Origin: Aerococcus christensenii
GTDB lineage: Bacteria > Bacillota > Bacilli > Lactobacillales > Aerococcaceae
Assembly (NCBI RefSeq): GCF_001543105.1
Contig: NZ_CP014159.1
Location: forward strand, 1 to 64,000
Length of the DNA: 64,000 bases
Direction: 5' to 3'
Under the pieces are notes generated by a model. That model was not told where the DNA came from. It saw only the letters and a list, made by a program, of their open reading frames with translations, and searched no databases. The position numbers were made by a program, and so were the translations under genes. The stretch's first letter is position 1. Every line of letters starts with the position of its first letter. Positions 37,222 to 46,740 of the stretch are shown here, piece after piece.

Positions 37222-38010
37222 CTACGGAATAAATTTCGCTTCAAATCGATGCAAAATTTCTTTCTGTCTCTCATCCAAGTAAGAGTTAGCTTTTTGGGCA
37301 ATATCCTCTGGCACCCCGTAATAAGCGCCCGCCACCGCTCCAGCCATTGCTCCAATCGTATCGCTATCTCCGCCGATAGAGATCGCGTTGCAGATGGTTT
37401 CTTCAAAACTTTCCGCCTCAAAGAAGGCACAAAAGGCCTGAGGGAGAGACCCTTGACACGTGGCATCAAACCGATAGCTTTCTCGAATATCGTCCAAACA
37501 AAAATTTAAAGCATAATACTTGTCTATTATCCATTGGCGAATGGTCTCTTTTTTCTCTCCTTGTAAGGCGAGATAAATGGCTGTCACTTCAGCTTCTGCT
37601 CCGAGCAGTCCCAAAGGATGATCATGACTCACTCGAGTGACCTGATAAGCTAAACGTTGCGCTTGTTCAAGTGACTGACCAGCATAAGCACACGGACTTA
37701 CCCTCATCGCTGCCCCATTGCCAAAGCTCTGATAGGGCTTAGGCTCTTTGGCTATTAACCAGCGTCTGAACCCCAATCCGTAGCCAGCTAAAGGATAGGC
37801 CTTCCCCAAACTTTGCATGCTTTCAATAGCGGCTTGCTCTAAATTCTTAGACTCTTCGGCATTTTGCAGCAAGGCTTGTGCAATTGCTAAAGTCATCACA
37901 CTGTCGTCGGTCAATCGACAGGAAGGATGAAACCATTCAAAATCTTTTCCCCGATAATTCTTTCTTTCAAAACGTGACCCTACAATATCTCCAACAACGG
38001 CCCCTAACAT
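37222..38010 (-). CDS. ADP-ribosylglycohydrolase family protein
   Basis: A 262-residue hydrolase of the DraG/ADPRH family, which removes ADP-ribose from proteins or small ADP-ribosyl compounds using two magnesium ions. The metal-binding motifs are visible: GAVVGDIVGSRFE at the start, RLTDDSVMTLAIA, SFGNGAAMRVSP and SIGGDSDTIGAMAGAVAGA. Length is normal. AAGGAGG precedes ATG. It is monocistronic. No ADP-ribosyltransferase or NAD-linked partner is nearby, so its substrate is open. Confidence 0.92.
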   Translation of the reverse strand: MLGAVVGDIVGSRFERKNYRGKDFEWFHPSCRLTDDSVMTLAIAQALLQNAEESKNLEQAAIESMQSLGKAYPLAGYGLGFRRWLIAKEPKPYQSFGNGAAMRVSPCAYAGQSLEQAQRLAYQVTRVSHDHPLGLLGAEAEVTAIYLALQGEKKETIRQWIIDKYYALNFCLDDIRESYRFDATCQGSLPQAFCAFFEAESFEETICNAISIGGDSDTIGAMAGAVAGAYYGVPEDIAQKANSYLDERQKEILHRFEAKFIP

Positions 38011-38072
38011 GCGATCCCTCCTTAGCTTCTTTTTCCGATAAATTATTATACCACGAGACCTTTCTCCCCTAC

Positions 38073-38114
38073 AAAAAAGCTGCGAAAACAGAATAAATCT
38101 GTCTTGCAGCTTTC
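38073..38114 (-). terminator. Terminator of oleate hydratase
   Basis: On the minus strand AAAGCTGC and GCAGCTTTTTT form the outer stem with an inner ACAGA/TCTGT pair, followed by T residues. Confidence 0.85.
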
Positions 38115-38136
38115 TTGGCTAAAAGTAGGCTTTTTC

Positions 38137-39912
38137 CTAAATAATATGATATTCCTTCAAAATCTCTTCTAGTTCTGTCCCTGCTATCTTCTTCTTGAGA
38201 AACCATTTCGCTAAAAATGGAAGCTGTGGTTTTTCTCCATCTAGTAAATGAGATAAGCCACTCAAGAGATAGCGGATATCATAGCGGGAAGCAAAGACTT
38301 CCGGCACCTTCTTCTCCACACCTGTCAAGACATAAACGGCTTCCATAGCGGTACGTCCAGAATATTCGGTAGTAAAAATAGTGTCACGATTTGGCTTGTC
38401 CAAGGTTTCTGCAAATTGACCAATAAAGGCAAAATTTTGCGCATGACTTGGCACAACAAATGGCCGATCTCCAAAGGATCGCGGCATGAATTGAGACGTA
38501 ATAAGCGGCATCATGACAGGAACAGAAGTCGTTGTTTTCACTAATTCATCAATTTTATCAACTTCAACCCCTAAATGATAGAGCCATTCCTTGGTAATTT
38601 CTTCTCCGGTACACTCCCGCATCGGTTTCTTGATATAATCACCTGGCCGGTCTGTGAAGAGGCCATAAACCCAAACCGCTACGTCCCGTTCAGGTTGTTC
38701 TAAATATTGCCCTTGTCGGTTGATGGTCCAACTCATCATCCAGGAAGAATCCTTGGCCGTCACGATTCCCCCTGTAACCGTCTTTCCAGTATAAGGACTC
38801 CGTTTGGTAATCTTTTCAATATACTCTACAATTGGACTGTCATGTAAGGTCACTGTACAAGATTCCCAATTCGTTTTCTCAAAGTCACAGGTAAAGACTT
38901 CCGGATGACCAAATTCTGGGCATTTCTTCGCTAAAGTCTTCCATAAGGAGAAGGAACGGCCTAATTCTTTATTAAATGGCGCCTTCTTTGTTGTGCTTCC
39001 GTAACCCGACGATTCCACCATCGATCCATTGGTAATAAAGACTAAATCATTCTCCGTTAAGTCTAAAGTTTCCCCATTAGAGAAGATCATTCGTTTGGCA
39101 ACCTTACGATCAGGAGCTAAGTCAAAATCAATGTCTACCACATCTAATCCCGTTTGGAAATGAACGCCGTGCTCTTTTAACCATTTAGTCATCGGCTGAA
39201 TCAAAGAAACTTGTTGATCATGACGCGTAAATTGCAAAGCAGACAAATTAGGTAACCCATTCACGTGATGGATGAACCGATTCATGTACAGCTTCATTTC
39301 TAAAGCACTGTGCCAATTTTCAAACGCAAACATCGACCGCCAAAAAATCCAAAAATCTGTTGCCAACAACTCTTCTGAAAAGATCTCTTCAATTGATTTC
39401 CCTTGAAGGTCCTTATCTGGCATCTGTAAAAAGTTCACTAATTCCATAGTTAACTTCTGACCAAGATTAAATTTTCCGTTATCCCAGCGTTGGCCTTGCT
39501 TATGGGTAACACGGCAATTACTGTAGTTAGGATCATCTAAATTGGTATAGTAATAATAATCTAAAATCGACATACTTGGATCTTCTTGAGATGGAATGGC
39601 AGAAAAGAGGTCCCATAATACTTCAAAATGATGCCCCATCTCACGTCCGCCTCGAGCCACATAACCGGCTTCTTCTAGATAAGAACCATCTAAAGCGCCC
39701 CCCTTATCGAAGTCTCCTTCAATAATATGAATACGATCCCCTTGCATCTTGGCATCTTTAATTAAGAAGCCAGCTGCTGAGAGTCCTGCTAAGCCACTTC
39801 CGATAATATAAGCGGATTTCTGATCGATGCCTTTGGGTTTTCTTGAATTAACTAAGCGATCATAATCGCCATTTCCTAGTTTTAATCTTGGGTCATAGGT
39901 TTTAATTTCCAT
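38137..39912 (-). CDS. ohyA: Oleate hydratase
   Basis: A 591-residue FAD-dependent enzyme of the myosin-cross-reactive-antigen family that adds water to the cis-9 double bond of oleic and related acids, giving 10-hydroxy fatty acids. The FAD-binding start AYIIGSGLAGLSAAGF (about residues 34-49), IHIIEGDFDKGGALDG and the family signature YVARGGREMGHHFE are present. Length is typical. It protects against membrane-active host fatty acids in other cocci. A TetR-type regulator lies directly upstream on the same strand. Start has GAGGGAT upstream. Confidence 0.95.
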   Translation of the reverse strand: MEIKTYDPRLKLGNGDYDRLVNSRKPKGIDQKSAYIIGSGLAGLSAAGFLIKDAKMQGDRIHIIEGDFDKGGALDGSYLEEAGYVARGGREMGHHFEVLWDLFSAIPSQEDPSMSILDYYYYTNLDDPNYSNCRVTHKQGQRWDNGKFNLGQKLTMELVNFLQMPDKDLQGKSIEEIFSEELLATDFWIFWRSMFAFENWHSALEMKLYMNRFIHHVNGLPNLSALQFTRHDQQVSLIQPMTKWLKEHGVHFQTGLDVVDIDFDLAPDRKVAKRMIFSNGETLDLTENDLVFITNGSMVESSGYGSTTKKAPFNKELGRSFSLWKTLAKKCPEFGHPEVFTCDFEKTNWESCTVTLHDSPIVEYIEKITKRSPYTGKTVTGGIVTAKDSSWMMSWTINRQGQYLEQPERDVAVWVYGLFTDRPGDYIKKPMRECTGEEITKEWLYHLGVEVDKIDELVKTTTSVPVMMPLITSQFMPRSFGDRPFVVPSHAQNFAFIGQFAETLDKPNRDTIFTTEYSGRTAMEAVYVLTGVEKKVPEVFASRYDIRYLLSGLSHLLDGEKPQLPFLAKWFLKKKIAGTELEEILKEYHII

Positions 39913-40027
39913 TTAAGTCATCCCTCTCATTTAATATTTTTCAATTTCATCTTAATCTTTTTAATCGAAAGAGGACAGAGTCAATCTTTGAGCAACGTTT
40001 AAATTTTGGGCAGATTTACTAATTTGA

Positions 40028-40615
40028 CTAATAATTTCTTTTCATCTGATTCAAAGTTTCGCTTTTGTGAAGGGATTGTTCCACATTTCCATCAAACAAT
40101 TCCCCGATCTTGTAAACCAATTCTTGCGGATCTAACTGCATTTTATCATCAATCCAATTCATCAATAGTCCTAACAGAGCTCCTTGATAGAAACTACTAA
40201 TAATCTTTTGATCTTCTAAACTGGCCTGAATCTTATACTCATCAGCCACTTGCTTTACATAACGAAACATCATCTCAGATGTGACTTGAAAAATATAATT
40301 ATAAACCATTTGACGTTCTTTTGATTTGAAGATATGGTAGATCGCTTTTTTGTATTGAAGGAGGAACTGACTCACAGCTAAAAAACTCTCTTCCCACGAC
40401 AAAGTCACTTGGAAAGTTCCTTCTACCTGCTCCAGTTCTTCTGCAATAATATCTTGAATCAAAGCTGTTAAGTCAGAATAATAGTAGTAGAAAGTATTTC
40501 GATTAATTTCACAGCGATTAGCTAATTCATTCACTGTAATACTATTGATCTCTTTTTCACTGGCAAGAGTCATAAAAACTTCTTTAAGTAACGATTTAGT
40601 ATATTGCTTAACCAT
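40028..40615 (-). CDS. TetR/AcrR-family regulator, probably of oleate hydratase
   Basis: A 195-residue regulator with an N-terminal helix-turn-helix (ITVNELANRCEINRNTFYYYY, residues about 25-45) and an all-helical ligand-binding C-terminal part that resembles the DhaS-like branch. It sits 115 bp upstream of oleate hydratase in the same direction. A minus-strand TTGACT box near 39985 between the two genes suggests a separate ohyA promoter. A free fatty acid is a reasonable guess for the ligand, but only from context. Confidence 0.85.
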   Translation of the reverse strand: MVKQYTKSLLKEVFMTLASEKEINSITVNELANRCEINRNTFYYYYSDLTALIQDIIAEELEQVEGTFQVTLSWEESFLAVSQFLLQYKKAIYHIFKSKERQMVYNYIFQVTSEMMFRYVKQVADEYKIQASLEDQKIISSFYQGALLGLLMNWIDDKMQLDPQELVYKIGELFDGNVEQSLHKSETLNQMKRNY

Positions 40616-40836
40616 AAGCCTTCCCCTTTTATCTTTTCTTACCCATTTATATTACCTCAAAAAATTCAAAAAGAAGTCTCCTATTCTTCTTTCTTTTATA
40701 TTCCTCCCCCTAGACATGTCTCTCTATTCGCTCTGAAAATATCCTCGCATGTTCATTTTGTCATGACTAGATAGAAAATGATATCCATATCTGATAAATC
40801 ATGATCCTCTGATCCCATCTCCTGATTTATATCGAA

Positions 40837-40875
40837 CAAAAAAGCGCCCTATCTTCAGATAAGAGCGCTTTTGTT
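40837..40875 (-). terminator. Terminator after the RNase H-like gene
   Basis: On the minus strand AAGCGCTCTTATCT pairs with its partner ending GCGCTTTTTT. Confidence 0.8.
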
Positions 40876-40883
40876 TCTTAAAA

Positions 40884-41300
40884 CTAGGCATTTTCCATTT
40901 TCTTCACTTGTTGCCGCATGGCTTGTCGAGCCAAACGATCAGCTCCTTTTGTCTTCGCTTCACAAGTCCATTGAAGCAATAAATGATCAAACTCACTCAT
41001 CAAATCCAAGCAAGCCTTCAACAAAGTTTGATAGGGATCTCGTCTGTGCCAGGCCTTTCGAACAGAATCGCAAACGATTTTACTGTCACTTTCTATCATA
41101 ATCCAATCTTTTTGCTTGCTATGTTGCTTCAAATAAATTAACGCATAATAAAGGGCATAAAACTCTGCCAAATGATTATCCATTTGCTCATTCAAACCAT
41201 GTTTGAGCTGTCGATAAATCTTCTTCTCCTTGTAAACCATACCAATCCCTGCCCAATGAGTAACTACATCTACTGAAGCATCAATGACTATCCGTATCAT
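40884..41300 (-). CDS. RNase H-like protein
   Basis: A 138-residue protein with an RNase HI-type fold. Four acidic residues fall where the catalytic set is expected: Asp7 in VIDASVD, Glu in LAEFYALYYAL (about 45), Asp in MIESDSKIV (about 71) and Asp in GADRLARQA (about 119), so activity on RNA/DNA hybrids is possible. Similar short YpdQ-like proteins occur in Firmicutes, some without measurable RNase H activity. Its start overlaps the end of the upstream gene by 20 bp, so the two are translationally coupled. A terminator follows. Confidence 0.82.
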   Translation of the reverse strand: MIRIVIDASVDVVTHWAGIGMVYKEKKIYRQLKHGLNEQMDNHLAEFYALYYALIYLKQHSKQKDWIMIESDSKIVCDSVRKAWHRRDPYQTLLKACLDLMSEFDHLLLQWTCEAKTKGADRLARQAMRQQVKKMENA

Positions 41301-42234
41301 GTGTATCCTTTTCTAAGTCATCAAAGATTTGTTCATGGATCCATTGAATCTGGCGAATACGAATATCCTCCACTTCCCCATGTTTAAAAGCAACTTGACA
41401 AAGCCCCTTAACCACTTCCTCAACCGTCATATTCAATTCATCAAAGAAAGGAAAGACCGCACAGTAAAAAAGAAACCACTCATCTCGTAATAACTCTACC
41501 AAGAAAGGTTCGTCTTCATAATAATCTAGTAAAAAGTCTTTACCTTTTATAAAATCCGCCTGATGATCACTCGGCTTCAAATTAGACAGAGAAATTTTAT
41601 GTTGTTCTTGTCTCCAATCATAAAGCGTAAGGGAAATTTTTTCATTATGGGTTAACAAAATATTCAACAAATCCGTTTGAAAAATTAAATGATTCGTTGG
41701 CTTCTCTACCAATTCTATAATGTACGGACGTGAGAGCTCATAAGGTAAATTTAACAAGTCTTGATAAATTTCACTCTGTCCAGTGGCTGTTAAACTAAGA
41801 GGAGAGTTCATTTTTCCCTCTAATTCCGATACGACTTTTTGAGGATTTTTTTTGACTTCTACTTTTTTCTCTTCCCCTAAAATACAGGCCATTAAGTCTT
41901 CCGATAAGGGCTCATAATAAAATTCATCATCGACTTCATCTAAATCGGGATAGAGAGTAGTTAAATTCGAAAAGAAATTCATCAAACAATCACACGCTTG
42001 AAAATCGACTTTTTGCATCATCATCTGATCCCACAAATACGCACAAGTCTCATAAAGGCCCATCTCACATAAAAGCTTCAATACGGTTTGTTGAAAGAGT
42101 TCCTGAGAGGATATCTCTTCTTTCGCCCGGCACATTAAATCATAAGCTTTCTCATCCTCTCCAGAGAGATAATGATTCAAACTCATTCGCGCGTAGGCTT
42201 CTCCTTGATTAGGCAACTTAATAGGTGCTCCCAT
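41281..42234 (-). CDS. Hypothetical protein coupled to the RNase H-like gene
   Basis: A 317-residue protein. I choose ATG 42234, which follows AAGGAGG, over an upstream start that lacks a site. The first 100 residues look like short helical repeats of TPR type (YARMSLNHYLSGEDEKAYDL). A strongly acidic stretch follows around residues 100-150 (LDEVDDEFYYEPLSEDL), and the C-terminal half is also acidic and helical. No membrane segment or signal peptide is present. I do not recognise the family. Overlap with the RNase H-like gene suggests joint expression. Confidence 0.6.
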   Translation of the reverse strand: MGAPIKLPNQGEAYARMSLNHYLSGEDEKAYDLMCRAKEEISSQELFQQTVLKLLCEMGLYETCAYLWDQMMMQKVDFQACDCLMNFFSNLTTLYPDLDEVDDEFYYEPLSEDLMACILGEEKKVEVKKNPQKVVSELEGKMNSPLSLTATGQSEIYQDLLNLPYELSRPYIIELVEKPTNHLIFQTDLLNILLTHNEKISLTLYDWRQEQHKISLSNLKPSDHQADFIKGKDFLLDYYEDEPFLVELLRDEWFLFYCAVFPFFDELNMTVEEVVKGLCQVAFKHGEVEDIRIRQIQWIHEQIFDDLEKDTHDTDSH

Positions 42235-42377
42235 TATGCTCCTCCTTTCCTTTACTTCTTCATTAATCATTACTTTGGTATTGTAACAAATCCCACACCT
42301 AAAAAACACACTATTTTCTGATTAATATTCTTTTTTAAAGAAAACTTCTTCTTAAAAAAAATAAATATTATTCCAAG

Positions 42378-44104
42378 TTAGAAAGAATAAAGAAACTTCT
42401 GCGCTTGTAATTCTTTCAAATCATAAATTCCTAGTTGTAAGGAACGCCCAATTAATTCTTGAGTATAAGCAGTGGTAGATGGCGTATCTCTCAATATTAC
42501 TAAATAATCACTTTCTTCTAGCAATTTTTCTTTATTAAGCGGCCACTCATGATGATACAGCTGAACATCTGTAGAATATCAGTAGTATTTCCCTAAATAC
42601 CACATATACCCCCGCATAGTTCCTCCTGTTTTATCCACTTCAGAATGCACCACCAAGTATTTTTTATTCGACAAGGTCATGGAATCTCCTAAAGCTTGAT
42701 AAGCTTCTTTTACTTGATAATATCTGCCTTGCTGTCCGTCCTTTAATTTCTTCCATTCAGAAAAGGTAAAAAATAAACTGAAAACTAAACATAGAATGCC
42801 CACTGGGAAAATAACGTGCTTTGGCAACGTCAGTTCACTCTCTTCAATAAACTGTGAGAAAAAAATAAATCACGATTCCCATCAAAATGAGCACCATCGT
42901 CAAATAATATCTTTCATAACCCGCTATTTCTAAAGCTTCAGAGATAGGTATAGAGGTAAGATACATCCCTAAAAGGCCAAGCATATATCCTCCATATACA
43001 AACAAAAATAGAAGTGCTTAATCAAGGTTTTTTTTCGAATCACTAGCAAGGCCACAATTCCTAAAAGAAGAGTGACTAATAAAGCAATATTCAAGAGATA
43101 CTTTAAGCTAAAATAAGTCGTTATAAAATGAGCAAGCACTTGTTTAATAAGACCTGTATCCTTTAAAATATCCATTTTTATCCCATGTGCCCAAACCATG
43201 TCTGAAAAATGATAATTAATGTATACCGTCCATAAATATCGCGGAACAAATGTAAGAGCCACAGAGAGAATAACTCCTAAAACGAATCTCTTCTTCGGAC
43301 AAATGGTTAAAAACTGATTCAAATAATAACAAACTAGCACTCCTACAAAGAATAAAACACTAGTTTTAATCAGTGACAAAAACATAACAGTAATCACAAA
43401 GAAAAAGATAAGCGACCAAATCGAACGCTGGAACGAACGCATTCCAATAAAAACACCTAAAAAGGTCAAGAAAATAAGAACATCCCCCAAAAGATTATAG
43501 ATATGAATTTCTGCATCCCATAAGGCAATCATCATGATAAATCCTGTTATCACAAGTGGCGATAACCAATTTTTAGGCTTTTGAATTCCAGAATAAAGTC
43601 CACTTAAGGCCGAAAAAATCAAAAGTTCTTGTCCTAAAACGATATGATGTTCTGAATAACCAACACTCTCCAAAAAATGATACACAAATAAAGCAGAGCC
43701 TGGCGGATAGGAAAAATAAGATAAAATTTTTCCAGAAGGCAACATTTGTAAACTCTTTTGCGTATAAAGATACTTCACATAAAGAGCCCAATGTGAAAAA
43801 TTATCATAATGAATCAGTTGAACCGATTGCGTTAATAAAATAGCAAATAAAAGCCAACTGCATAATAATTAGCGGGCATTTTGAATGACTTCATTGTATA
43901 AACGGTATACAATAATCCCAAGATTCCTCCTAACAATAAGCCATAACTTCCCCACTGAAGAACCCCTCCTAAGCCTGCAAAATAGTGAATAACTGATTGA
44001 AAAGCTACCGCTAAGAAGGTTGATATGAAATAATCCAGCTTTAAATGCTCAGAAAAAAATAAAATATATCCTAATTGCGTCATTCCAAATAAAATCCATC
44101 GCAT
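42378..44104 (-). pseudogene. Polytopic membrane protein, broken by several frameshifts
   Basis: Three hydrophobic fragments on the minus strand read as one protein of about 570 residues. The start (44104) encodes MRWILFGMTQLGYILFF. A frameshift near 43830 is needed to continue with LLTQSVQLIHYDNFSHWAL and the fragment ending at 42969. A further shift near 43000 leads to YERYYLTMVLILMGIVIY, and another near 42850 to the last piece, which has a stop near 42580 and then reads on to 42378. At least eight membrane segments are visible, with a soluble C-terminal end. The style recalls membrane proteins of cell-wall glycan synthesis, but I cannot name it. An acyl carrier protein gene lies upstream. 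Confidence 0.7.
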
Positions 44105-44230
44105 TATTTTATTCCTATACTCTAAAATTCATTTTCCTTATACCTTCAAACTTGAAATGCTTCCCTCAAAAAAGCATTCTGAACATCTTTTTTTCAAAAT
44201 TTTTCAACTCCCTAAAAATTTACAGAAAAC

Positions 44231-44266
44231 AAATAGCAGTGATTAACATTTGCTATCACTGCTATT
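44231..44266 (-). terminator. Terminator of the acyl carrier protein gene
   Basis: AATAGCAGTGAT and ATCACTGCTATT form a 12-bp stem; the minus strand then reads TGTTTT. Confidence 0.75.
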
Positions 44267-44299
44267 CAGAAAGCTTCTCATTCGTAAAAAGTTTGATCT

Positions 44300-44527
44300 T
44301 TATTTTTTCTTTTCTACATAATCTACAAGATCTTGGACAGTTTCCAAGTCCATATCTTCCTCATCAATACTAATCTCAAATTCATCTTCAATGTCATTAA
44401 TGATTTGAAAAATATCCAAAGAATCCGCATCTAATTCTTCTTGTAAACGAGTAGTAGGTTGAACCTCTTCTTTTTTGAGGTCTAATTGGTCACAGATTAA
44501 GCCTTGAATAATTTCGAATGTTGTCAT
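44300..44527 (-). CDS. acpP: Acyl carrier protein
   Basis: A 75-residue acidic four-helix protein that carries acyl groups on phosphopantetheine. The attachment serine is in the motif ELDADSLDIFQII (about residue 36), in an LDADSLD context typical of AcpP. The start at 44527 follows GGAGG; a longer start would run through that site. It stands alone with its own terminator and not in a fatty-acid gene cluster, so it could serve fatty-acid synthesis or a specialised pathway. Confidence 0.9.
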   Translation of the reverse strand: MTTFEIIQGLICDQLDLKKEEVQPTTRLQEELDADSLDIFQIINDIEDEFEISIDEEDMDLETVQDLVDYVEKKK

Positions 44528-44635
44528 AATATCTTCCTCCATTTTTCCTTAATTCATACCCATTGTACTAAATTTAATGTCTAAGTTAAACTCCCCATTC
44601 TTTAGAGAGCAAGGATATCAGTCATTGACTAGTAT

Positions 44636-44672
44636 AAAAGAGGAAACTTCCCTAGGGAAGCTTCCTCTTTTA
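44636..44672 (-). terminator. Terminator of the DUF2187-like gene
   Basis: A long palindrome, AAAAGAGGAAACTTCCC with its complement GGGAAGCTTCCTCTTTT. Confidence 0.8.
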
Positions 44673-44706
44673 GCTATCCACTGAATATTTCGCTATCTAT
44701 TCTTTT

Positions 44707-45045
44707 TTAAGGCAAAAACTCTTCTATATCTTTAAAATTTACAGCTGTACGTTCTTCTAAAATATCATAGGCTCCGATATCTGATAGGTCCCAATCAATT
44801 TTTAAAATAGCTGAATTTATTAACAATTTTTCGATAGTTCCTTTAATCGTATAGGCTCTAAAAGTAAATTTTATCCGATCACCGACACTTGGACGAACAG
44901 ATTCTTTCACTTGGTCAATAATTTTATTTGCTTCTTCACAAGGCAACTCTAGTAAATTTGCAATTCTGGAGTTAGATGTTCCTCGTCTTAATTCAGATTC
45001 TACTAATGCCTGCATGTCTGCGGAAATTTTTGGCTTGCGTCCCAT
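44707..45045 (-). CDS. Small HTH plus DUF2187-like protein
   Basis: A 112-residue protein. Residues about 1-48 look like a helix-turn-helix (MQALVESELRRGTSNSRIAN). Residues about 53-110 form a small beta-rich KOW-like domain of DUF2187 type (VGDRIKFTFRAYTIKGTIEK). This suggests a nucleic-acid-binding regulator, but no target is apparent. AGAGAGG precedes ATG and the gene is monocistronic. Confidence 0.6.
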   Translation of the reverse strand: MGRKPKISADMQALVESELRRGTSNSRIANLLELPCEEANKIIDQVKESVRPSVGDRIKFTFRAYTIKGTIEKLLINSAILKIDWDLSDIGAYDILEERTAVNFKDIEEFLP

Positions 45046-45133
45046 CCAATCGCCTCTCTATCTCTATTAAAACCCCATTTTTGTTTATTATATATCAATT
45101 TGAAGAAAAAGACAAATTTAAGCCTAGAAGCCT

Positions 45134-45163
45134 AAAAAGACCTCGATCTTAACATCGAAGTCT
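45134..45163 (-). terminator. Terminator of brnQ
   Basis: On the minus strand AAGACTTCGAT and ATCGAGGTCTTTTT form a stem with a T run. Confidence 0.8.
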
Positions 45164-45174
45164 TCTGATTCACC

Positions 45175-46491
45175 TTAATCTTCTGCGATATAGCCTCTCT
45201 CATCTCCATGAGAAAATTTCCATAAAAGAGTCCCTATAATTCCTCCAACAATAGCGACAGATACCCATCCAAAACCCTGAGCACCTAAAGGTACGCATTG
45301 CACAATGGGTTGCAGATAAGTTGTCCCTATTCCAGACATTGCAAAGGCTTCAATTAGCGTATAAATCACCGTCAGAAGCACTGCACCTTTGGTTGCTCCA
45401 TCGTTAGGAATTTTCTGCCTAAACAAACCAATGAATGTCACAATAATCCCTATCGGATAAGCGACCGCAAAGAAAGGACTACTTAGTCCAATAATACGTT
45501 CCACACCGATATCTGCTTGGAATACACAGAAAATACAGAAAATTAACACGGTCACCTTATAAGAAATCCGATGACGTAACAAAGTCGAAGTAAAATCTGC
45601 CACCGCTGTCAGCAAACCCACCGCCGTGGTTAAACAAGCTAAAATAACAGTAATGGAGAGAATTAATTGTCCTGCCGGTCCAATAGTCAACTTGACAATT
45701 TGACTTAATAAATCTGTTCGTTCAATACTTGGATCGAAAGTCGAAGAACCTGAAGCACCAATCCACAATAAACTTCCATAAATAAATAATAAAAGGCCTG
45801 AAGCGATAGCAGAAGCTATATAGGTCATTTTTAAACCTTCTTGAGGACTGTACTTCTTATGCTTAATAGTCATCACCATCACACTTGAAAAAAGAAGTCC
45901 TGTAACCAAATCTCCCATTTGATATCCTTCAGAAAAGGCCCAAGCAAATGGGGTTTCAATCTTAGAAGGAGCCATGTTTGTCTCTAAAGGATTTACAATT
46001 CCGGCTAAAATAATAACCACAATCATAATGATGAGGGTCGGCGTCAAGTAGCGTCCGATCTTATCGACTGCCCCTAATTTATCAACCGTCAAAAAATAAA
46101 CAACTGTAAAAAAGATAATCAAAACGGCCAAATGCGGCACTTGAGGAAGCAAGGTACGAAATCCCACTTCATAAGTCGTTGCCCCTGTTCTAGGAATTAA
46201 AATAAACAAGGCAATTAGATACATCGTTAAAATATTAAAAATAATGTAAAACCATGAAGCAATGGGTTTGGTGACTTTTTGAATCGATCCTCCCCCCTTA
46301 ACTACACCTACCATGGAGAGAACAGAGACCAAAATTCCCGTTAAAGCCAAACCTAAGATCGCTTTTATCCATTGATTTCCTACTAAAATACCCATATAAG
46401 GCGGGAAAACCAGATTGCCCGCTCCAAAAAACGTCGCAAATAAGGTAAAGCCAACTACTAAGGTATCTACTATAAACTTCCTATTTTTCAT
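45175..46491 (-). CDS. brnQ: Branched-chain amino acid transport carrier BrnQ
   Basis: A 438-residue membrane protein of the LIVCS family with about 12 segments, importing leucine, isoleucine and valine with a cation. The start shows the family signature FTLFATFFGAGNLVFPPYMG (residues about 16-35). It has AGGGGAGGG upstream and a leader of about 120 nt. Confidence 0.94.
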   Translation of the reverse strand: MKNRKFIVDTLVVGFTLFATFFGAGNLVFPPYMGILVGNQWIKAILGLALTGILVSVLSMVGVVKGGGSIQKVTKPIASWFYIIFNILTMYLIALFILIPRTGATTYEVGFRTLLPQVPHLAVLIIFFTVVYFLTVDKLGAVDKIGRYLTPTLIIMIVVIILAGIVNPLETNMAPSKIETPFAWAFSEGYQMGDLVTGLLFSSVMVMTIKHKKYSPQEGLKMTYIASAIASGLLLFIYGSLLWIGASGSSTFDPSIERTDLLSQIVKLTIGPAGQLILSITVILACLTTAVGLLTAVADFTSTLLRHRISYKVTVLIFCIFCVFQADIGVERIIGLSSPFFAVAYPIGIIVTFIGLFRQKIPNDGATKGAVLLTVIYTLIEAFAMSGIGTTYLQPIVQCVPLGAQGFGWVSVAIVGGIIGTLLWKFSHGDERGYIAED

Positions 46492-46618
46492 GATTATTAC
46501 CCTCCCCTTATTCTGATCGACATTTTTATAGGTATCCTATCTCCTAAACGGGCCCCCCAATCCATTCTTCAAAAACTTCTTGGTTGCGTTTCCTATAAAT
46601 TTTTGTCGTACTCGTCCT

Positions 46619-46648
46619 ATTTAAGCACAATCTTAAGACAAAAATCAA
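46619..46648 (-). promoter_or_regulatory. Promoter of brnQ
   Basis: On the minus strand TTGATT (46648-46643) and TTAAAT (46624-46619) with an 18-bp spacer. The leader to the brnQ start contains a possible 22-codon reading frame ending just before brnQ. Confidence 0.45.
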
Positions 46649-46696
46649 GTCCTCTCTCAATTTTATTTTTTTTATTTCTTTTTTTTTCATCTTCTT

Positions 46697-46740
46697 AAAA
46701 TGAAATAAAGAAAGCGATTAAGCAGTACTTATTTCATTTT
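46697..46740 (-). terminator. Hairpin at the end of the CapA-like gene
   Basis: AAAATGAAATAA and TTATTTCATTTT are perfect 12-bp arms overlapping the stop codon of the CapA-like gene. There is no long T run, so it may be a weak terminator or an mRNA-stabilising hairpin. Confidence 0.5.

Noticed and set aside
37222..38010. ADP-ribosylglycohydrolase as part of a toxin or anti-phage ADP-ribosylation system
   Set aside because: No ADP-ribosyltransferase or other partner is adjacent; it sits alone among housekeeping genes with its own promoter side and terminator.
46492..46618. T-box in the brnQ leader
   Set aside because: The conserved T-box core sequence and a following terminator are absent.
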